Origin: Panonychus citri
Taxonomy: Eukaryota; Arthropoda; Arachnida; Trombidiformes; Tetranychidae
Direction of reading: 5' to 3'
DNA: 64,000 nucleotides
Assembly: GCF_014898815.1 (NCBI RefSeq)
Contig: NW_026515521.1
Coordinates: 248,001-312,000, forward strand
Shown here: positions 32,038 to 43,655 of the stretch, piece by piece
Numbering within the stretch: the first letter of the stretch is position 1
Layout of the letters: each line of letters opens with the position of its first letter
Program-made: the position numbers and the translations under genes
Notes under the pieces: model-generated
The model's input: only the letters and a program-made list of their open reading frames with translations
Told to the model about the DNA's origin: nothing
Databases searched by the model: none

Positions 32038-32394
32038 ATTCACTTTATCGAAATATTATATAAATAATAATTTAAGCATAAATTTATCAGCATATGACTT
32101 TCAATATATTGATTAAGCAAATTTAATCTCACTTATCATTACATCGCAACTTATTTCAGCTAAATGCCCAAATGTACTCTGTTTCAATTACTTGTTAATC
32201 ATCGCTAACGCTGCATAGAAAATTTGTTTGATTAAACTCTAAATAATAATAATTTTGACCTTTTCTGATTCTTTCGTCAGAAAACTGTAAGTCCCAAGCT
32301 AAATAATCTAAGATTTTAGAGTAATGAGAAAGCATTGCAAAAAATTTTTTGTCTTTATATCGTTTGATAAAACGACATTGTGTTAATAACACTC
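32038..32394. other. 3' flank of copy A and of the adjacent P450 fragment
   Basis: The right part (from about 32230) resembles the 3' flanks of the P450 genes at 44.8 and 48.5 kb (cttttctgattctttcgt..., aagctaaataatc). No gene seen. Confidence 0.4.
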
Positions 32395-33118
32395 ATTGAT
32401 TTCATACACCTTTTCATAAATGTCATGTTCAATGAATTTGTTGGCTTATATGTAAAAATCCATTTATAATCGATGTCTTTCCAGTTTCGATGTGACTCAA
32501 ATCTATATGATTTTATTATCGTTCCAATAATGAACTTTATATATAAAACGGAGCCAATCTTTGACCGATACAATCTCTTGGTCTTAAGCCGAATGGAATA
32601 TAAGCACCAGCGGGAATTTTCGGTTGAGCATCAGGTGAAAATCTTTGAGGTTTAAATTCAAAGGGTTCAGGGAAAATCTTTGGGTCTTTTAAGATGGTTA
32701 AGATGCTGATTATAATTTTCGTACCTTTGGGTAGAATCTTATCATCGACAATTTGTTCATGTTCAGTAGCTCGAACTTTAAATGGGACGGCAGGATAAAG
32801 TCGAAGTGCCTCTTTAAAACACTGATCGAGAAATGAAAAACTGTTGACAGTCCCAATGGTCCAGTTTTCAATGTCAATACTTTCAACCTCTTCGTAAATC
32901 ATTTCCTGGTACTCAGGATAACATCTAAGAATATAAATGAGCCAAGTCATTAGAGTTCTGGTCCATCTGAGCCAGCAGCTATTATGACTTTCATTTCTTC
33001 CAAACGGCTGATCCGATTTCTGTCGTTAATCCAGTTTCAGTTTTCTTAAAAGAAGTTCACATAAACATTTCGCTTTTTTTATTTCAACAATTGATTCATT
33101 CATTAATGTTCAGACGTG
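32395..33118 (-). pseudogene. cytochrome P450 fragment 1
   Basis: Homologous to the 3' exon of the two complete P450 genes: MTWLIYILRCYPEYQEMIYE, K-helix FKEALRLYP, FKPQRFSPDA, and haem loop PFGLRPRDCIGQRLA. Broken by an extra base pair after APFYI, by a short deletion before MTWL (tagagttctgg in place of taaagtctctgg), and by decay upstream of 33000. The 5' half of the gene is missing. Confidence 0.85.
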
Positions 33119-33440
33119 TACGTGTGAATAGGAACAAAGTTAATCATCTATTAAATTGAAAAGTACAGTAAAGGGTATTTGCATTAAAATCACTTTATGA
33201 ATGAAATGAATAATCACATACATTTTACATATTCAATTACAGTTAAAATGGTCTTTTGGTGAAAATTCATCTAGAGATAATTGAGATATAATCATCATTT
33301 CTAATTATCAATTTTACTAATGTAATTATGATGTGAAACATGGTAACTTACTAATTCTCTGGAGACCTAACCTCTGGAGTCTACACTGCGAGGTTAATTC
33401 AAGACAAAGGGTCAGTCAGAATTACTAACTATATGAAAGT
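33110..33440 (+). repeat. dispersed repeat B, copy 2
   Basis: Starts gacgtgtacgtgtgaatagg; parallels 30400-30680 and lies upstream of DEG/ENaC-like copy B. Confidence 0.7.
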
Positions 33441-33764
33441 AATTAAATAGAAAATTAAAATAGAAAATTGTATAAGTAATTTTCTAGATATCAAAGAAAT
33501 AAACTGTTTAAAAATATTTCCAACCGTGTATATCCAAATGAATCTAAATTATTAATTCATGAATACTGTTTACTCTGATCCTATAAAGATATGTTGAAAT
33601 CGCCAATTGTTATAATATATTATTCGTGATATGCATTTAAATTTCAATAACTAATAGATTTGTTCTAAACTCATTGAGAATGAGATGATCACTAGAAAAT
33701 TATTGTAAAAGTCCTGTCTACCAATACAACACCTTCAACTCTTCGCCTATTTTTCGCAAACAAT

Positions 33765-34935
33765 ATGTTAATTCAAAACAAATTACACGTTCATATTTTC
33801 TTGTTTTGTGCTCTGAATTGTTTTTATCTGATTTATCGTGAAGTTCAGTATCTAAATAGTGTACTTTCAGTTGAGACTCTTTCTGGTATTTATTCTCTTC
33901 CTGACATCAACTTTCGTGTTCCGCTTAATAAAGATACTCTCACCATAACAAATGAAACGCGGTCAAGTGGATTAAAATAAAAGTTTAATTAGTAATTTCA
34001 CTATCGCCCAGATTCGTCAAAAGCTAAAACCACAGCTGTTTTCCGTTAAAGTATACCTAATGAATACTTTGGCCACAAATAAGCGTACTAAGCCGAATTG
34101 TAGCATCATTCATTATATTGATGGCTTCAGAATATACATAAAAGTCACGTGCTCTGATTTAGAGAGCCATTCGGATTCAATACTAGTGATCGAACATAAT
34201 TTACCTTCCTATTCATTGATGTTTTCCGAGAAAAGAGCATTTGACGGAGCATTTGCCGTATATGGTGAAAAAGGTATTTACGGTGTATATGGTGCAAGTT
34301 ATGCACCACTAGTCATGTACCCATTGACAACTGTACACTATGAATCTGTATTTGACGTAAGAGAAATTGTTACCATTTATTCTAAACCACCTGAAGGCCC
34401 TGGTGTCCGTGATTATACAATTGATGATTATAATCGATGTAAGATCAAGACAGCCCTGAATTTCGGAAACAAGACGCTTGATTTGAACACTATCGTAGAA
34501 CTAAACGATCCTGAATTTGATGATTACCGATATATAAATTATGTTGATCCTGATACTAATAAACCGGGATTGGTAGGAGGGTGCGCAGACCCTTTTGTCT
34601 CAAAAACTAAATATCGTGATGTACAATTCAGCAGAGCTGGTATTACCGAAGTATTGAGGTCGCATACACCTAAATCTATGCTAAAGTTCAGAGTAGATAG
34701 GTCAGGGTATGAAATCTATTATAAATATTCAAAGACTCTAATAGATTATGTTTGGGAAATTCTTGAAATAGCTTCTTTTTGGCTTGGATTCTCGGTTTTC
34801 TCTGTAGCTAGCGCATTGGCAAAAATAATTCAAAAATTATATATTAAAGCCAAACTGAAATGTGGTCAATATTTATTGAATAAAATCGTCCCAGAAACCT
34901 GTGAACATACTCACTCATACGAGATAAACCATTAA
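33765..34935 (+). pseudogene. DEG/ENaC-like channel, copy B, frameshifted
   Basis: ATG 33765 opens MLIQNKLHVHIFLFCALNCF (TM1) and SLPDINFRV. The frame stops at 33978 in an A-rich run (ggattaaaataaaag), and a second frame continues SLISNFTIAQIRQKLKP and QLFSVKVYLMNTLATNKRTK. The rest is open to 34935: HYIDGFRIYIKVTC, EGPGVRDYTIDDYNRCKI, GLVGGCADPF and a C-terminal TM2, SFWLGFSVFSVASALAKII. Apart from that one break, copy B covers the same full extent as intact copy D. Confidence 0.6.
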
Positions 34936-34979
34936 CTGATTGTGATTTATATAATAAAATTACATGTTTTAAATCTCCG

Positions 34980-35160
34980 ATAAGAATTAGTATTTTCATC
35001 AAAAACTTTTTTGAACTCTTACATTCGGAATCAATTGAGATATTAATTAATTGAGATTAATTAGTAGCAGAATTGGTGAAGTATTTCATCTTCCCATGGT
35101 TATAAAAGATGGACTTTACTGGACTTGGACTGGATGGAATTAAACAGCAGAAACATACAT
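34980..35160 (+). pseudogene. degraded fatty-acid-synthase-like fragment fused to terminal exon X
   Basis: Sequence around 35010-35130 (tcggaatcaattgagatatt..., gtatttcatcttcccatgg, aaaagatggactttactgg) is a decayed version of the better-preserved ketoreductase-like fragment at 47195-47350. A deletion then joins it directly to the pyrimidine tract and exon X. Confidence 0.4.
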
Positions 35161-35178
35161 TTTTTTCTTCCAATCAAT

Positions 35179-35395
35179 TCAGAGCTCAAAGGATATTGAA
35201 CAATATTCAAGTTGAACAGATACGAATTGATTTAAGTAAGAACATGATTAAAATGGATGATCTTAAATCTAGTCTATTGAATCTTTTGGATTCCGTTGAG
35301 AAAGTTTTCAATTCCAATTGTGCCAATCCAAGAGATGATCTTTTAATGGTCAATCCAGTGATACCTGTCCACCCACCGTCCACGAGGAGGGATAA
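35179..35395 (+). CDS. terminal exon X, copy 1 (unknown gene)
   Basis: An acceptor-like tract ttcttccaatcaattcag precedes an exon encoding AQRILNNIQVEQIRIDLSKN, MIKMDDLKSSLLNLLDSVEK, VFNSNCANPRDDL, a predicted helical pair. Copies 2-4 end with a stop after HEEG. Here one base has been lost (gatcttttaatgg in place of gatcttttcaatgg) and the frame runs on to 35481. No upstream exons of X were found in the window, so this is a duplicated gene end. Family unknown. Confidence 0.5.
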
Positions 35396-35706
35396 ACCTA
35401 TTGATAGAGAGGGAAAGAGGGAGAAGGAAAAGTTGGTTACAATTAGCTGGATAAAGGGAAATGAAACAATCAGATCCCTTTAACAATCAACCTAAAAGTC
35501 ATTTGATTGTCAACCATCGATCACGTTTTAGTTAATTATATACTTTCTCTTGGTAAACTCAATTCAACCAACGGAAATTAAATTACTACCAAATAACAAT
35601 CTAGTTAACACATGCTTTAAATTGGCTCCAATTACGATTTAGTTTTGCTTTTTCGCTGAAATGAAATTGTCGCTGTTGGTCATAGGCTTTCATATAACTC
35701 GAACCA

Positions 35707-36324
35707 CTATAAATTATCATTTCGGCTTAGGGAAGAGGATCCTTTTCGTCTTCTAAGGAAAAAGATGACCCCACCAACGACAAGAATGATGACCAAAAGG
35801 GCACCACAAGTTGCCCCGACTACAATTGGGATTCCATTGTCACAGTGCCAGAAAGAGTGATAATTTCCACAGGAATCTTTGGAAGCCGAATAGTACATAA
35901 GCTGTTGCTTATCGGCCGAAAGGTAGGCCTCGGTTCCTTTTTGATCGCAATAAGTGGGAACCATTTTGTAAAAACAATCGAGAACATCCTGAGCAAAGCA
36001 ACAGAACTTTTTCTCAGTTCCACCATTGTCCCATTTCTCTTTATATTCATTGTAACAAGCGTGAGTTTTATCATAAATTTCCTGTTTACAGGCATTTGGA
36101 TCTTGAATAAAACCCGCTGTTAATTTAATTGCTGAATTAAATGCATCCCAAGAGCTTAATTGGTAAGGTGGTTCCTCGGTTGTCGCTGTTGACACTTGTT
36201 GAACTTTGGATGCACCGCTACTTGAGGCACTTGATGATGATGATGATGATGAATCTTGACAGGCCACAGATGAAACTAATCCACAGATTAATAAAATTAA
36301 ACACCAGCACTTAACTAGACTCAT
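35707..36324 (-). CDS. Ser-rich, Cys-rich type I membrane protein, copy 2
   Basis: 205 residues from ATG 36324, nearly identical to the 27653-28273 gene. It has eight Ser in the run in place of nine, and ends GSSSLSRNDNL. Signal peptide, Cys domain, TM helix and basic tail are all preserved. The region upstream of the ATG is unrelated to copy 1, which supports MSLVKC as the true start and marks the duplication edge. Convergent with exon X (35395) across about 300 bp. Confidence 0.75.
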   Translation of the reverse strand: MSLVKCWCLILLICGLVSSVACQDSSSSSSSSASSSGASKVQQVSTATTEEPPYQLSSWDAFNSAIKLTAGFIQDPNACKQEIYDKTHACYNEYKEKWDNGGTEKKFCCFAQDVLDCFYKMVPTYCDQKGTEAYLSADKQQLMYYSASKDSCGNYHSFWHCDNGIPIVVGATCGALLVIILVVGGVIFFLRRRKGSSSLSRNDNL

Positions 36325-37059
36325 TATTTGGTATGTTGAAAAAATTCGTTTGAAATTAGCATTGGATTCGCTTGATAAAACTTTATGTTCATCTGATGTA
36401 ACTATTATACGTATATTTATGGTAATTCTCGTCGTAGTTTCATCACCGCGGAATATAATAGATAAAAAATAGTCTGAGAAAATAGATAAGGTCAATATAG
36501 TTCCCATTGTATATATGATTTTCTAGATCAGTTATTGGCTAAGCTGAACCAAAGATCATCAAAGTCTCACATCAATAAGAGATACAATTAACTTTTATGA
36601 GGGTTTATTGATAACCAGATACCCAACTGATAAACGTTTAGTCTCATTGGTTAATGATTTCATCCGCTAATTGATCTTAAAGTGACCACTGATTTACGAG
36701 GAAGTTGAGCCAGAATCTGCTGAGTTATTAATATTTTTGAATTGTTGTTACTAAAAAAATCCTACTGCAGGACAATCAGTGATGTTGCTAACAATCAAAT
36801 GATTAGACTTTGATTGTGACTCATTTACAGTCAATCTCTTTTGCTTGAGACTCTCGAAGCAAATTTTGAGACGGACAAGCAAATGAATGAGACATGTTTT
36901 TTACCGCCTACGCTAAGTCGTAAACTTTTTTATGGCCTTTGCAAAATTTGAAACAGTTAACCCAAATGAGCGGGACGGTTTAGCGCTTGAATGAGACACT
37001 TGTTGATAATTTTTTCTCTGTGTTTATATAATAGTTGAGATTTGATTTGTGTATTCAAA
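36325..37059. other. spacer with duplicated segment and transposon 5' flank
   Basis: 36745-36825 (ttgttactaaaaaaatcct..., gcaggacaatcagtgatgtt) is one of four copies of a segment also found near 42935, 51140 and inverted at 56600. The stretch 36890-37020 is GC-richer and probably the 5' end of the mariner-type element. Confidence 0.45.
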
Positions 37060-37569
37060 ATGGTGAAAATAAATGTTGATGTGAAAAAGTTAATCGTTTC
37101 TGCTAGTGAACAAGGTAAAAGTTCAATTGAAATAAGTGAATTATTTGGTGTTAATCCTAGTACAATTCGTACAATTGTTCAACGATTCAAGGAATCAAAG
37201 GTTTATGAAAAGCCTAAAGCTCATCGAAAAAAGAAACTTAATCAGCAAATTATTGATACAGTGAAGGATTGGTTAGATGTTAATTGTCAACTTACATCGG
37301 ATGAACTAAGGGATAAAATTCATGACGAGTTCGGTGTAAACGTTCATTCATCGACTGTACATCGGTATATTCAAGGTTTACACTATTCATTTAAACGGAT
37401 ATCGATTGTTCATGAGAGAAGAAATTCTCAACAACAAATACAAGCAAGACTGGAATATGCTCGACGATTTATTCGTATGGATAGTGATCGTGATAAATTA
37501 TTCTTCATCGATGAAACAGGTATTCAAATTCATGCGAGACTCAATTACGGATACTCGATACTTAATTAG
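37060..37569 (+). pseudogene. Tc1/mariner-type transposase, truncated
   Basis: 169 residues from ATG 37060. N-terminal helix-turn-helix (IVSASEQGKSSIEISELFGV, NPSTIRTIVQRF), a second HTH region (LTSDELRDKIHDEFGVNVHS, STVHRYIQGL) and the first catalytic Asp in KLFFIDETGIQIHARL. The frame ends at 37569 where dispersed repeat A begins (tagcattctcttgttatg), so the rest of the DDE/D domain is lost. Non-functional remnant. Confidence 0.85.
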
Positions 37570-37855
37570 CATTCTCTTGTTATGATTAACTTTTTAAACC
37601 ACAATCACCTTGAAAATTTAGATATTCAATTACAATGTGAGCAATTAAAAGCCACGTAAAGATTAAATTCATTGTCTGTTACTGTATACTGAGATTAAAT
37701 TATAATCAAAATTTAAATTGTCATCGTTAATTGTTTCAAAAGGTCTTTGTGATTAAATATTAATAATTTAATTTAATTTCTATTCGTAATTTGAATAATC
37801 AATTGATAGCTTGATATGTTGATTGTTGGTGTTACAAAGTCTCTTGGAGACAATC
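37565..37855 (+). repeat. dispersed repeat A, copy 2 (3' part)
   Basis: Matches 29430-29705 and 43350-43625. It interrupts the transposase at one end and the P450 fragment 2 at the other. Confidence 0.75.
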
Positions 37856-38600
37856 AATTGAAAGTTTGTATCGAAACTATTCAAAATTATTTGATCAAAC
37901 TCAACTTTAGCTTGAATCAATTTATAATGAATGTCTTTCCAGTTTCTATGTGACTTAAATCTATATGATTTTATTATCGTTCCAATAATGAACTTTATGT
38001 AAAACGGAGCCAATCTTTGACCGAAACAATCTCTTGGTCTTAAGCCGAATGGAATATAAGCACCAGCGGGAAATTTCGGTTGAGCATCAGGTGAAATTCT
38101 TTGGGGTTTAAATTCAAAAGGTTCAGGGAAAATCTTTGGGTCTTTTAAGATGGTTAAGATGCTGATTATAATTTTCGTACCTTTGGGTAGAATCTTATCA
38201 TCTACAATTTGTTCATGTTCAGTAGCTCGAACTTTAAATGGAGCTGCAGGATAAAGTCGAAGAGCCTCTTTAAAACACTGATCGAGAAACGAAAAACTGT
38301 TGACAGTCCCAATTGTCCAGTTTTCAATGTCAATACTTTCAACCTCTTTATAAATCATTTCCTGGTACTCAGGATAACACCCAAGAATATAAATGAGCCA
38401 AGTCATTGGAGTCTCTGGTCCATCTGAGACAGCAGCTATTGTGACTATCATTTCTTCCAAACGGCTGATTAGATTTCTGGTGTTAATCCAGTTCCAGGCT
38501 AAATCCAAGATCTTAAAAGAAGTTCACAAAAAGTTTAAATGGTACTGAAGGATAAAGGCGAAGAGCTTCGTTAAAACATTGGTCGAGATGGATCTTTCAA
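37850..38600 (-). pseudogene. cytochrome P450 fragment 2
   Basis: Open across 38508-37780 but not a full gene: TPMTWLIYILGCYPEYQEMI, FKEALRLYPAAPF, FKPQRISPDA, PFGLRPRDCFGQRLA and KSHRNWKDIHYKL. The last 30 residues diverge into unrelated sequence. The I-helix Gly is lost (AAVSDGPET in place of AAGSDGPET), and PQRF is PQRI. Upstream of 38508 it degenerates; a separate small piece of the same gene is spliced in near 38540-38600 (ggtactgaaggataaaggcg). The 5' exons are absent. Confidence 0.85.
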
Positions 38601-39230
38601 ATTGTTGATATTGTGTAGATAATTTCAACTGTTGATCATTACGAGTAACAATCGTCTTCTTGACATTCTTTATTCCCTCGCGTGACGATGAAAACTTTTG
38701 GCTGTTTGATTGTTTGATTAAATGAATAAATCGTTTGTTACCATTACCTGCGCAAATGATTTTCGATACACTTGAAACTCATTTTCATGACTGAAAAACT
38801 TAATTTCATAAGACACATCTTGAAGTAGATTTTAATGATAATTTGATTTTATCATAATTATTATTATCAACATTCCTATCAATTTCACAAGTCACAATTA
38901 TAACAGTTTATCTATGTCATCAGGCTGTAGCCATGTCGTTCATTATATTCCCAATGAATCACAATTATTAAGCAATTAATGCTAATCTATTACGATAATT
39001 ACTTGTGATATTAATTTCAATCCTAGTTACTAACAACATTTGTGCTTAGCTTACTGAGACTGAGGGAATTAGAATTATAAGAAAAACATTGTAAAAGTTC
39101 AATCCACGCATCTGTTTAAAACGATAATCAAAAGGAAAAACTTTTATGCTGCCAGTGAATATAACAGTTTTGACTTTCATAATATTTGGATGTAGTAAGT
39201 AAGTGTAGAACTTTTTTCTGTTCGAATAAC
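38601..39230. other. AT-rich spacer upstream of DEG/ENaC-like copy C
   Basis: No gene seen. Confidence 0.4.
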
Positions 39231-40317
39231 ATGTTAACCAAACATAAATTCGCTCTCGCTATCACTTTACTTTGCTTCATCTGTAGCTTTCTACAAATTG
39301 CTTATAAAGTCCAACAATTTGATGGTTCGGTGACTAGTGTTCGCATAGAAACAGACGGACACAATTTCGACTTTCCTGATATAGTTATTTGTGTTCCTAA
39401 CAACAACTCTATAAATGGTTATGATAAGATCCCGATAACGGATGACAAAAATTTGGATCATATGAATTTTATCAGTAATTTCACAATAATGGAGATCAGA
39501 AAAATGTTAAGACCAGAACTTTTTTCATTCAAAGTTTCGTTAGAACTTCGAAGTTTGATCCACAAAAAATTCCGAGGTATATAATTAAACATTACATCGA
39601 TGGAAATAAGATCTATATAAAGATAAAAATCACGAATTTGGAGCATTATAAGAATGATCTGCTCGTCATCGCTCATAATCTCTCTTTTTATTCATTGCTA
39701 TTTACGGAAATTGGAACGTTTGATCGTTTATACTATCCTAGGCAACAACAACTTACCACTCGTACTTGTTGATAAGCTTACAGAAAAATATCAACGTAAT
39801 TTTGAAACCTCCCGAAGGCCCTGGCTGTTTTGATGTAACATTTGCTGATTACATAAAATGTAAGCTTAAATCAGTACAACAGTTCAACGAAACGTTTGAT
39901 TTTAGAACCATTGTAGAACTAGATAGCTCGGAATATTCTCGATACCGTTATTATGATTATCTGAGCTCTCTAGATGAAAATAATGAAATTCATAAAGAAT
40001 GTTACTCTCTGTTTCGCTATCAATTCAGCAAATGCCATGATGTTGAATATAAAGCATCTATTAAAATACTGGGACCCAACACAAAGCAATCTAAGCTTTT
40101 ATTCAAGCTGATGTCAATATCAAGCACTCGATACACTCACTACTATGAAAATAAGTTGGAAGATTTGGTTTTGGAAGGAGCAGAAATCATTTCATTTTGG
40201 TTTGGATGCTCAGTTATCTCTGGTATAAGCTTGCTGACAGGAATTATAAATAAAACTTTGTCTTTCATAAAATCATGTTTTGCACATTCGATGAACAGAA
40301 TTTTACCTATTCCTTAA
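39231..40317 (+). pseudogene. DEG/ENaC-like channel, copy C, two frameshifts
   Basis: ATG 39231: MLTKHKFALAITLLCFICSF (TM1), NFDFPDIVICV, MLRPELFSFKVS. The frame shifts near 39540-39570 to another frame (IIKHYIDGNKIYIKIKI) and again near 39750-39770 back into an open stretch to 40317: PPEGPGCFDVTFADYIKCKL, IISFWFGCSVISGISLLTGI (TM2; here G-C-S). Same architecture as copy D. Confidence 0.65.
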
Positions 40318-41253
40318 ATGAATTTAAATAAACAGCTAATTTTCCAAATGATATTAATAGTCATCACTAAGATGTTACCAAAATCGCTTTATGAAAATCA
40401 TAACATTGAACATGTTTTTTATATTTAGTTACTGTTGAAATTTTCCTTTGATGCAAATTAAATTGGGGTTAATTGAGATATCGTTTCTGTGAAATTGAAC
40501 TAAAGTAAATTAAAGTTTTCTGGGTATCATAGATATTTCTGTTGAATAGGTTTAGAGTCCGAGGCCCTCCGGACCATTAAAATCAAATTAATTAAGTTTA
40601 CATCTCGAAACCCAACCAAACCAAATCGAGAAATCACCTAACTTCTCAACTCTTTCATTCATTATTTATATCAAAAATTTGATTTAACTTGTTACGACTT
40701 GCCCTTTTCCAAGCCAAATAACCTCCTAAAAGGATAATCCCAAAGATTTAAGCTTTTCTTTTAATCGGCTTGGTGAGTTGACTCTATACCATGAAATTCA
40801 CTCCAGTAACCGACTATAACCTAATTTTCTATTTAATTACTTTCATATAGTTGATAGTTCTGACTGGCCCTTTGTCTTGAATTAACCTCGCAGTGTAGAC
40901 TCCAGAGGGTTAGGTCTCCAGAGAATTAGTAAGTTACCATGTTTCACATCATAATTACATTAGTAAAATTGATAATTAGAAATGATGATTATATCTCAAT
41001 TAACTCTAAATAAATTTTCACCAAAGGACCATTTTAACTGTAATTGAATATGAAAACATGTATATGATTATTCATTTCATTCATAAAGTGATTTTTAATG
41101 CAAATACCCTTTACTGTACTTTTCAATTTAATAGATGATATTCGTTCTATTCGTTACTTTCAACGAAAAATTCGTCTCAAACGCATTTGACAACTTAAAT
41201 ATTTAGTAAATCTTTTATTGTAGGTCTGCGCATGGATATAAACATAAATCGAA
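40318..41253. other. spacer with GC-richer insert and inverted repeat B
   Basis: 40530-40830 is compositionally distinct, with a GC-rich palindromic word (gtccgaggccctccggac, 40557-40574) and cttgttacgacttgccc at 40688-40704. From about 40835 to 41140 runs the inverted copy of dispersed repeat B. No ORF. Confidence 0.5.
40835..41140 (-). repeat. dispersed repeat B, inverted copy
   Basis: Reverse complement of 33110-33440, with close agreement from ttaattactttcatatagtt to taatagatgat. Confidence 0.7.
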
Positions 41254-42354
41254 ATGGGAAAACTTTTCATTTGTATAACACAGATCGAAATGTTGATGTT
41301 TATAGTTAAATACAAGTTCGTGGTCTCACTTTTTGCCCTATGTTCGTTCTGTTGCTTTGCTCAAATTGTTCGTAAATTGAAAACAGAAGATGTTATACCC
41401 GATTTGCAGTATATCAAAGAGATTGAATTTGACTTTCCTGATATAAACATCATGACTTCGCTCGACAACGAGTCCCTTAATAATTCAACGAGTATTCTTT
41501 ATGGAGATGACGTTGTTTCTGTTATCAGGAATCACACCATTGATGAAATTCGAAAAATGCTGAGACCAGAACTATTCTCTGTCAAAGTTTATATAGAAAA
41601 TACATCATCCAGTCAAATTTGTGAAGACTTGAATTGTTCTATTCGTCATTACATCGACGGTCGTGAAATTTTGATAAAGATATCATGTAAAATCACAGAG
41701 CAACATATCAACTCTGTTCTCGTAATCGAACATAATATATCTAACTTTGCGCTCATGTTTACTGAAAAGAGTTCGTTCGAAGGCATTTATACTTCATCGC
41801 AACGAAATATCCCATATATGACCATCAGCCATGAAAAAGTAATGATAAGTATTACAAAATATGTGAAAGATAAAACAAAAGATAATCCCAACTGTAGTAA
41901 ATACTCATTCAATGATTACAATATTTGCAAGATCAAAGCTGCATTGAAACTCAACAACAAAACTCTTGATATCAAGACTCTAGTAGATCTCAATGATACT
42001 GAATATCATGAATATCGATACATAAACTATTTTGATATACATGTGAAAACTGAATCTAGCCTAGGAGGATGTTTCCAGCTATACAACCCTTCAAATAAAT
42101 GTCACTACGTGTTTTATGACTCAATAATTTCTGTAATAGAAGCTGAAGAAGAAGAACCTCTTGCAAAACTCAACATCATAGTACGTTTGAATCCAGGAGT
42201 TTATCACAAGCGAGACTATTCTCATACTTTGAGAGATTATATATGGGATATAGTTGAGACAGTTTCGTTTTGGTTTGGTTTCTCAGTTTTTTCAGTCGTT
42301 AGATTGTTATCAATGATATCACAAAAACTGTATATCTATATAAAGAGTTTTTGA
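41254..42354 (+). CDS. DEG/ENaC-like channel, copy D, intact reading frame
   Basis: 366 residues from ATG 41254. TM1 (FIVKYKFVVSLFALCSFCCF), IEFDFPDINIM (the post-TM1 FPxxxI motif), an extracellular domain with several N-x-S/T sites and conserved family blocks (MLRPELFSVKVYIEN, RHYIDGREILIKISC, YRYINYF, SLGGCF), and TM2 (IVETVSFWFGFSVFSVVRLL) with G-F-S at the position of the G/S-x-S selectivity filter. It is shorter than typical 450-650-residue members and lacks the usual cytoplasmic N-terminal His-Gly segment. A splice acceptor (ataacacag) lies just before the codons for IEMLMF, so an upstream exon may supply another N-terminus. Amiloride-sensitive sodium channel superfamily by pattern; ion conduction is not established. 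Confidence 0.6.
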   Translation: MGKLFICITQIEMLMFIVKYKFVVSLFALCSFCCFAQIVRKLKTEDVIPDLQYIKEIEFDFPDINIMTSLDNESLNNSTSILYGDDVVSVIRNHTIDEIRKMLRPELFSVKVYIENTSSSQICEDLNCSIRHYIDGREILIKISCKITEQHINSVLVIEHNISNFALMFTEKSSFEGIYTSSQRNIPYMTISHEKVMISITKYVKDKTKDNPNCSKYSFNDYNICKIKAALKLNNKTLDIKTLVDLNDTEYHEYRYINYFDIHVKTESSLGGCFQLYNPSNKCHYVFYDSIISVIEAEEEEPLAKLNIIVRLNPGVYHKRDYSHTLRDYIWDIVETVSFWFGFSVFSVVRLLSMISQKLYIYIKSF

Positions 42355-43144
42355 TTCTCTTATTGAAAAAAAACCTCTGCAAACATAAAAAATGCTTAAA
42401 TAACTTACTGTCAGGATTCACATATTAATATAATACCAGGAATTATCCCTAATAATTATTTAAAATACTTGTTCATCGAAGTCCCCTTGTATCTGTTCAT
42501 GAAGATCACGAAGACTATTTAAATGACTTGATCAATGCGTCAACCGCCGATTGAACCTGGACAGAATTTATATAATTTTTATTAAGAAAATAGAGAATTC
42601 AACTAATCTTAACAATTTTTGTTAATCAATACACTTGGTGGTTAGATATGATTGCGTGATAATAATAGGTAATATTGGCTTTCTGTAAGAATTCAATTGT
42701 ATTACTATTATGGCGATTAAAATATTTATTGATTGAATTTGACTGAATCACCCGAATTTATTATAACTGTTTTTATGAAATGATTGGGATGCTGCATAAT
42801 TGTAAAGCTCCAAGCAAAAGTATTGGGAATAATTACCAAATAACATTATAAACTGTAATAAGTTAACATGATTAGGTTAAGAATTAAACAAACCAATAAC
42901 ATGTTAATCTGATTGTTTATTATTAAATTGTTGTAACTAAAAAAATCCTCATGCAGGACAATCGGTGATGTTGGTAACAATCAAATGATTAGACTTTGAT
43001 TGTGATCAACTGATCATCTTGATATTTCGATATTAATATTCTTGTAATAATAACTAAAGTTAGTGGTTGAATTTTTTTCCTTCCTCTTGTATAAATATCA
43101 ACTCGGCCAATTTACTAATTACTTTAAATCTTATTTTTAGTGTA
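42355..43144. other. spacer with one copy of the duplicated segment
   Basis: AT-rich; 42935-43130 (aaaaaaatcctcatgcagga...) matches 51140-51350 and the inverted copy at 56450-56650. No gene. Confidence 0.5.
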
Positions 43145-43655
43145 AAATTGTTGTTTAGATGCTTGATCTGACTAAATCTCACAACGATATTAGTTAATTG
43201 TGATATGTGTATATTAGTTAAATCGGTACAACACCGGAAAGATTAATACGTGTAATTTATATCAGTCGAAGCAATAAATTCAGTTGTAAACCTTGGACTC
43301 TTTGTGTTTACTTTTGATTAGTTGATTCAATTTGATTGTGACTCATTTAATTAGCATTCTCTTGTTATGATTAACTTTTTAAACAACAATCACCTTGAAA
43401 ATTTAGATATTCAATTACAATGTGAGCAATTAAAAGCCACGTAAAGATTAAATTCATGGTCTGTTACTGTGTTTTAGTTGTAATCATAATTTCAATTTTC
43501 ATCACTAATTGTTACGTTTAAAAGGTCTTTGTGATTAAATAATTTAATTTAATTTCTATTTGTCATTTAGGTAATCAATTGATAGCTTAATATGTTGATT
43601 GTTGGTGTTACAAAATCTCTTGGAAACAATCAAGCTTTTTTATTGGGAGAAAGTA
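43145..43655 (+). repeat. dispersed repeat A, copy 3
   Basis: Near full-length match to 29225-29750. Confidence 0.8.
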
